Assembly (NCBI GenBank): GCA_030280995.1
Contig: JASXTE010000003.1
Span: 48,286,474 to 48,350,473, forward strand
Length of the DNA: 64,000 nucleotides
Direction of reading: 5' to 3'
DNA from: Hemileia vastatrix
Lineage: Eukaryota > Basidiomycota > Pucciniomycetes > Pucciniales > Zaghouaniaceae
The notes below the pieces were generated by a model. That model was not told the origin of the DNA. It ran no database searches and was given only the letters and a program-made list of their open reading frames with translations. A program made the translations under genes and the position numbers. Below, piece by piece: positions 57,857 through 64,000 of the stretch (its first letter is position 1; every line of letters starts with the position of its first letter).

Positions 57857-58065
57857 CCTATAACCAATATTACAGGCACAAAAAAAACTATAATGAAATG
57901 GAAAACAAGGGGAAGGAAGTTAAGGATAATTGGATATTTAGGATAATCAGGAAAAGGAGAAAAGTGAAAATTGAGTTGATAACAAGAATTGAAGCTATAG
58001 AAGGAGTTACAGGGCCAAATAAAGAGCTGTATTATCATTATTTCACATTATTTATTTAACTTTAA
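57857..58065 (+). repeat. SINE-like body, truncated copy
   Basis: Near-identical to 59139-59345 over about 205 bp (roughly ten differences). The tRNA-like head is missing because the copy F LTR abuts. It ends in a TATTATCATTATT tail. Confidence 0.7.
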
Positions 58066-58990
58066 GTTTAAAAACAGATAAATATTAAAGTTTTAATTTT
58101 TTTTAAATATCATATATAGTTGAAGACTTGATAGTTCAACTATTTTACTCTTAGGACCAATCACTTATTAATTGGTCACTTATTTTTTGATATATATCTG
58201 ATGTACAAAGACATTTGATAAGTTAAAATTTGATGCTCTTAATTGTTATAGAATCTATCTTGTAACATCAAAAATCAAGAATTTTAATTTAACTATCATA
58301 TTCAATTGAATTTATATAGTGTATAAGTACACATTACTGAATTATATCTATCTTCATGCATATAAAGACATATAATTGTCTAAAAAAGTAAATTTACTAC
58401 CATAGAAGTTGCATTTATATTATTTTATGATTTTAATTAACACATACCTTATACAACTTAATTTATGAAATAAATTTAACAAATAGGTAAATATAGACAA
58501 TCTATAGTCTTTATCATTTTTTATAATAGGCTAGTGTTTTACATATGGGCCCCTAACATGAAATATTTATTTTCCAATAAGCACAATAGTTTTAGAACAT
58601 AACTTAATAAGAAAAAAGTGTTTAGGAGCCTATCAACATAGTTTTAAGACTTTACCCCTAAACTATTTCATATAGGCAAGGAGTCACTTATAGATATACA
58701 ATTAAAAATCATATTTAATTAAAACATAATGTATGTAGGACATAACTTAGTGAGTTGTTGTATGTGTGTATTTATAATATGGTTTAAGTTTTTAAAAATC
58801 ATTATTCAATACATTTTATAAAAACATGCTAGATGTATAAGATATCACTCAAAAGAACATATCAAGTCTTTAAATAAACAGTGAAACTAAAACCTAGACA
58901 TAGTTATGTAGAAAACTAAATTTTACAACTTTATATATTGATTTAAAAATGGTTAAGTGAAATTCAGCATAATGCATACATGAAATTAAT
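58066..58990. other. AT-rich stretch, nothing recognised
   Basis: No ORF, LTR border or clear repeat is seen. A few short words such as acataactta recur. Confidence 0.5.
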
Positions 58991-59345
58991 ATTCCTATAT
59001 GTAAAAATATAGGTAGCCAAGTGGTTAGCTGCAACCATGACTGGAACCAAAAACACTGCAGAACCCATGTTCAAACCCCAACAGCAGAATATTGTCAAAG
59101 TAAAAAAAGTCAGATTTATGGTGACTGAAGATGATAAGCCTATAACCAATGTTACAGGCACAAAAAGAAACTATAATGAGATGGAAAACAAGGGGAAGGA
59201 AGTTAAGGATAATTGGATATTTAGGATAATCAGGAAAAGGAGAAAAGTGAAAATTGAGTTGATAACAAGAAGGGAAGCTATAGAAGGAGTTACAGGGCCA
59301 AATTAAGAGCTGTATTATTATTATTTCAAATTATTGATTTAAATT
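58991..59345 (+). repeat. Probable tRNA-derived SINE, full copy
   Basis: An A box TAGCCAAGTGG (59014-59024) and B box GTTCAAACCCC (59069-59079) stand 55 nt apart, as in class II (Leu/Ser-type) tRNAs. A roughly 200-bp body shared with 57857-58065 and a TATTATTATTATT tail follow. That is the build of a SINE transcribed by RNA polymerase III. A 89-codon frame (59037-59306) crosses head and body. It is partly shared with the truncated copy but has no other support. Exact ends and target duplication were not found. Confidence 0.55.
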
Positions 59346-59360
59346 TAAAAGGGGTAAATT

Positions 59361-59841
59361 GAGCATGGACGGATATTTAGTGAAGAGGGTCTAAGTGTAT
59401 GTTAGTAATGGTCAATAGTATGGGAATGGTGCGATGAAAGGGAGGTCAATGCGAGGAGGAACAAAGGATATAAAAGGGATGGGTATTTGGTTTGATATTC
59501 CTTAGAATTAAATTATAAATCATATTTACATTAATAAGTGGTAAATCTTTAAAGTTAAATCATTGTTATTGTATCTTTCTTTTTTTTTCTCAATATTCAT
59601 TTCTAAATCCTAAATCTTTGATTATTGAGTTTCCAACCCTTCGTGAGATCTTAAGAATTCCTATTACCTTTGAAACTATTTTATAATTCTTCTCAAACGA
59701 ACCTTGAACCTGTAGCTCTTACTTTGAGTGACCTTCGAATCACTTCCTCAAATCATTCCTCTGTGCTTCGAAGAAGTTTCTAAATCTCTCATCTCACTTT
59801 CAGGAACATCCTCGACCTAGTGCATAGGTCGTCCGGTGACA
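59361..59841 (+). mobile_element. 5' LTR of family 4 copy G, 5' truncated
   Basis: Aligns with the family 4 LTR from about its GAGCATGGACG word to the end GTCCGGTGACA. The first 290 bp are missing. TATA box at 59469-59477. Confidence 0.8.
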
Positions 59842-59914
59842 GTATAATTTAATTCTCTGTAGTTCTCATTCTTTGCAATACTACGTCCTTTTAGGTGTTT
59901 TTAAAAGTTTTAAA

Positions 59915-61090
59915 ATGGCACCTGTTCAATGCATTCCTCCTCTGGGCGCTACTACTAGAGCTCACGCTAGGGGCAGGCCAACAGCCACAAGGTCTGTTTC
60001 CCGCACTCACTCTTTGGAACCACTTGACATTAGGGAACGGCAACATTCAGTTCAATTTGTAGAATACATCCCACAAGATTTTGAGGATTCTAGTGATGAA
60101 GAAGAAGGAGAGGATATGGTTCACGAGGCACCATCCGCCCCAGCCAATCACCCTTCTGGTCAATCCTCAGAACCTGGACCATCTAACTCTCTGGAAGATT
60201 TCATGAGACTTTTCATGAAAACCTTTTCAAATCCAACGTCTTCAGAGGGATCTAAGTTCAAAACTCCTTCTATGAAATCTCCTGACAAATTCGACGGAGA
60301 TCACCCCGACAGATTGCGACCCTTCTTGCAAACCTGCAAGCTACTGTTCCATAATGACTCTTGAACCTTTAACAGCGACCGATCAAAGGTTGTTTACGCT
60401 TCTTCATTCCTAGCCGGGAAAGCAGCAAGATGGTTCGAACCTTATCTGCTCATGCTTTCTTTGACAGAAACCCACTTACTTATCAATAATTGGGAAAAAT
60501 TCGAAGACCAACTTTTTACGTTGTTTGGGGACCCTAATGAAACGGACAACGCAGAAATTGAACTTGATTTTCTTTGCATGAGTGATAAGGGTAAAGCTTC
60601 TGAATATATCTCAAACTTCAGAGCACTTCAAACTCGAGTAGGTTGGAATGATGCTGCCCTTAAGTATCATTTCAAGAAAGGACTTCCTTCGAGGATTCTG
60701 GATCAATTAAATCTTCACGGTCAGAAGATGACTACTTTAACGGATTTAATGGATTGAACCCTCGAACTTGATGGCGTTTATCAAGGACGACTTCAACATC
60801 GTCGATATGCCAACAAATCTCAAGGCCTAAATTTTAAATCGGGACCTTCTTCACACCCACGACCAAATCAATCCTCCTCGACTCAATCCAAACCCAATAA
60901 GGGAAAGGATAAACCTCTACCAAAAGACTCGACACCAGGCGATATCAGCAAAGTACTGGATCCTAAAGGGGAACTTAAAGAAGCTGAGAGGAAGAGACGA
61001 GCAGATAATGGGTTATGTATGTATTGTGGGGGTAAGCACAAGCTGGAAGACTGTGTAAAGTTGAAGGATAGAGAAGGTACTAGTAGATAG
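59915..61090 (+). pseudogene. Family 4 copy G gag
   Basis: Same build as copy F gag but less damaged: ATG 59915, acidic N-terminus, core with PDKFDGDHPDRLRPFLQ, knuckle CMYCGGKHKLEDC, natural-looking end at TAG 61088-61090. Two stops: TGA 60362 and TGA 60755. The second is shared with copy F at 51322. Confidence 0.87.
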
Positions 61091-64000
61091 TTTACTTGTG
61101 TGCAAAGCAAACTATCTTATCTCTCCCAGTGCACAGAACCTCCATGTCTTAATGACTGGAGTTGCCTTAAACCGCTTGAGATTTATTCTTTTTAAGGAGG
61201 ATATCCCCTTCAGTTGTCTTATAGACTCTGGAGCTTCAATTTCTTATGTTAGTTTATCTTTTGCCGAGAAGCTTCAACTAACATTTACAGATGTCGATCA
61301 AACTCCAATATATTTGGTCAAGTCAGAGGAACCCAAATAATGGGTAAGTAAGAAAGTTTTATGGGTTTTCAACTTTCAGAACTTTCCCCCCTTCGAGTAT
61401 GAATTATCAGTCTTGGACGCCCCAAGGATGGACGATACCATTCTTGGCCATGACTTTTTAACGCATTGGAATCCCGAAATTGATTGGACTAAGGGATTGA
61501 TCACCCCACGCTCTAATATATTTCTGATTCTTCAATGCAGGTCAATAGGGAGTTAAACAACCCGCCTGACAACGTCCTTCTAGAGGACAAATCTCTGCCA
61601 GATGACTTGCAAGCATCTGATCTTTCTCTAAATGAGCAATTGGCTAACCCTTCTAGCTCAATGACTTCACTCAAAGAGGATTTAAATTACCTCGAAATAA
61701 TCGAATTCTGCTCTCTCAATACAGGTATCCCCTCAACAGATTCTTTTGAAGATGAAGAGGACGACCAAATCAACGTTGAAGCCATTAAATTAACTCTACC
61801 AGAAATCTACCACGATTTCCTCGATGTTTTCTCAATCCGCAAGGCCGATAAGTTACCACCTCATCGACCCTACGACCATCAAATAGAGTTAATAGGCCCA
61901 GTACCTCCGGCAGGTCCTGTCTATTCTTTTTCGAAGGACGAATCTCAAGTTCTTTGAGACTACATTGCAGAAAATGTAGCCAAAGGTTTCATAAGAGCCA
62001 GTAAATCTCCAACCGGCTCCCCTGTCCTCTTTGTAAAAAAGAAGGACGGTAGTATTAGGTTGTGTGTTGACTATAGAAAGCTCAACACAGTCACTAAGAA
62101 GAATGCATATCCTGTTCCTCCTATGTCATTACTTCTTACCCTTTTCAATGGTGCTAATTTCTTTTCTAAAATTGATCTTAGAGGCGCTTACAATCTGATT
62201 CGCATTGCAGAAGGTCATGAACCCCTGACTGCAATGCGCACTAGATTTGGTAGTTTTGAATATTTAGTTATGCCTTTTGGATTATGTAACCCACCTTCAA
62301 CTTTTCAAACTTTTGTTAACGACATCTTTCAAGATTTTGTTGAACAATTTGTAGTCGTCTATTTAGATGATATTTTAATATTCTCGAAAACACTAGATGA
62401 ACATATTCATCATGTTCGACTGGTCCTAAATCTTCTTCGAGATCATGGTCTCTACGCCAAGCAAAATAAATGCAAATTCCACCTCAAATCAATTGATTTT
62501 TTGGGTTTTACGTTGTCCACTGACGGTTTAGTCATGGATGACAAAAAAGTCCAGAAAATCCTGGAATGGCCTTAGCCCAAAAACATTAAATCGCTCCAAG
62601 GATTTTTGGGTTTTGCCAACTTCTATAGAAGATTTAATAAAGATTACTCTAAAACTATTTCCAATCTTACTTCTCTTCTTAGAAAAGACATTTCTTTTGT
62701 TTTTACTTCTACAGCACGAAAGGAATTCGAAGCACTTAAAACGGTGTTCACCACAGCCCCAATTCTTCGACATTTTTATCCTTCTGCCTCAACAATAGTT
62801 GAGACAGATGCGAGCGATTATGCTATTGCAGGGGTCATCTCCCAATTATATCCTGAAACAAATTTGTTTCATCCTGTTGCTTTTGAGTCACGCAAACTCA
62901 TAGCCACAGAATTAATTTATGAAATTCATGACAAAGAGCTTTTAGCTATTATCCATTGTCTTAAAAAATGGCGTTCTTTTCTTCTCCGCCTAGATAGTCA
63001 TTTTCAAATTTTAACAGATCATAATGCTTTAAAATACTTCATGTCTTCCAAAGTGTTAACCAGGCGTCAAGCCAGGTTGGCTGAATTTTTGTCTGAATTT
63101 TCCTTCTCTATTTCCTATCGCCCAAGTAAAAACTGCATTGTCCCAGATATCTTGTCACGTCGGGACGACGTTTACCCACAGCGGGGGGACGCATTTGCTG
63201 ACAAGAACCCAGCAAATGTGCAATCATTCTTCAACGAATCAATGTTCACGACTCATCAACTTAATTCAATGACCATTCAATCATTTCAAAATCCACTATC
63301 CAACATCCTCGAAGCTCAGTCAAAGGACAATTATTGTTTAGGGTTAAAAGACAAAATACTCTCGAAGCAAGGGGCCAAAAGATTTAGTATTGAATCAGGT
63401 CTATTAGTATTCAAAGGTAGAGTAGTCATACCTGAAAAAAATGAGATAAAATTATGGATTTTCAACAGTCGACATGATTCTCCATTAGCTGGTCATTTTG
63501 GGGTTGATAAAACCTACCAGTTAATAGCGAGGGATTTCTTCTGGCCAGGTATGACCAGGGAAATCAAGGCCTATATAAAAGCTTGTTATGAATGTAATAG
63601 GAATAAGGCTCCCTGTCACCGGAAGCATGGGTTGCTTCAACCACTTCCTATTCCCTCTAAACCTTGGGAATCTTTATCGATGGATTTCATTTCTCAACTT
63701 CCTTTTTCTAATGATTTTGATGCTATATTAGTAATAGTAGATAGATTTTCATTAAAACCACTACTACTACTACAGCAGAAGATTTGTCAAAATTGTTTCT
63801 AGAATATGTATTTTCTAAACGCGGCTTACCAAATGATATTATTTCAGATAGAGGCTCATTGTTTGTATCCACATTCTGGACCCAACTGTGTTGACAACTC
63901 AATATCACGAGGAACCTCTCCACGGCCTATCACCCTGAAACCGATGGTCAAACAGAAAGAGTTAACCAAATCCTCAAACAATATCTTCGAATGTATGTCA
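61086..64000 (+). pseudogene. Family 4 copy G pol (runs off the window)
   Basis: Opens in the +1 frame relative to gag (VDSLLVCKANY). Protease CLIDSGASISYVS, a stop at 61338, a one-base loss near 61515, a stop at 61955 shared with copy F, RT with [18 protein letters not shown] and [11 protein letters not shown] (62060-62575), TAG 62573, RNase H ETDASDYAIAG, integrase zinc region HDSPLAGHFGVDKTYQ...CYECNRNKAP, a 17-nt loss near 63751, and TGA at about 63892 where copy F has CGA. The chromodomain lies beyond the window. Confidence 0.87.

Noticed and set aside
59037..59306. An 89-codon frame as a host gene
   Set aside because: It crosses a tRNA-like promoter head and a repeated SINE-like body, and has no start context or homologue I recognise. 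The partial conservation is reported as a finding instead.

Overview
The window is a dense, nested graveyard of Ty3/gypsy LTR retrotransposons from a eukaryote, most likely a basidiomycete fungus with a large AT-rich genome. The evidence is short canonical spliceosomal introns (about 50-69 nt, GTAAGT...CTRAC/CTGAC...YAG), the style of the gag and reverse transcriptase sequences, and the absence of any host housekeeping gene. I name four element families by their proteins. Family 1 has a gag with a CX2CX7HXC knuckle and YIDD RT. Family 2 has a CCHC gag, a separate pol ORF and a FIDDGG-type RT. Family 3 is a relative of family 2. Family 4 is a chromovirus with a C-terminal chromodomain.

Layout: 1-6735, family 1 copy A (minus), nearly intact. 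6735-9353, non-coding DNA with a tRNA-like remnant and a solo family 4 LTR. 9354-12690 and 25805-27475, family 1 copy B (plus), split by family 2 copy C (minus, 12691-25804), which has two full LTRs and a 4-bp target duplication. 27476-28988, a family 3 gag remnant (D1). 28989-41974, family 3 copy D2 (minus) between two LTRs, the left LTR shared with D1; its gag is split by an unrelated solo LTR (38669-39845). 41975-48494, family 2 copy E (minus), without LTRs. 48495-57856, family 4 copy F (plus), whose 5' LTR holds another solo LTR (48634-49752). 57857-59345, two copies of a probable tRNA-derived SINE body. 59361 to the end, family 4 copy G (plus), cut by the window edge.

The most interesting content is a set of five related spliced genes (13832-14472, 15195-16747, 30407-31449, 31944-32727 on plus; 57030-56008 on minus). 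They lie antisense to the host element, between the end of pol and the 3' LTR, in three different gypsy families. Each starts just inside the 3' LTR or follows directly in tandem. Each encodes an N-terminal cysteine cluster of Zn2Cys6 spacing (C-x2-C-x6-C-x12/15-C-x2-C-x6-C, sometimes with first-half cysteines lost), a Pro/Ser-rich or acidic linker and a C-terminal helical segment. Four have an intron at the linker/helical boundary, or a candidate one there, and most have a TATA-like box upstream. The first gene reads as an intact spliced ORF of 196 codons. The 3' non-coding part of family 2 also carries a repeated hairpin with a covarying base pair and a many-times repeated 22-bp motif. All function statements for these genes are inference.
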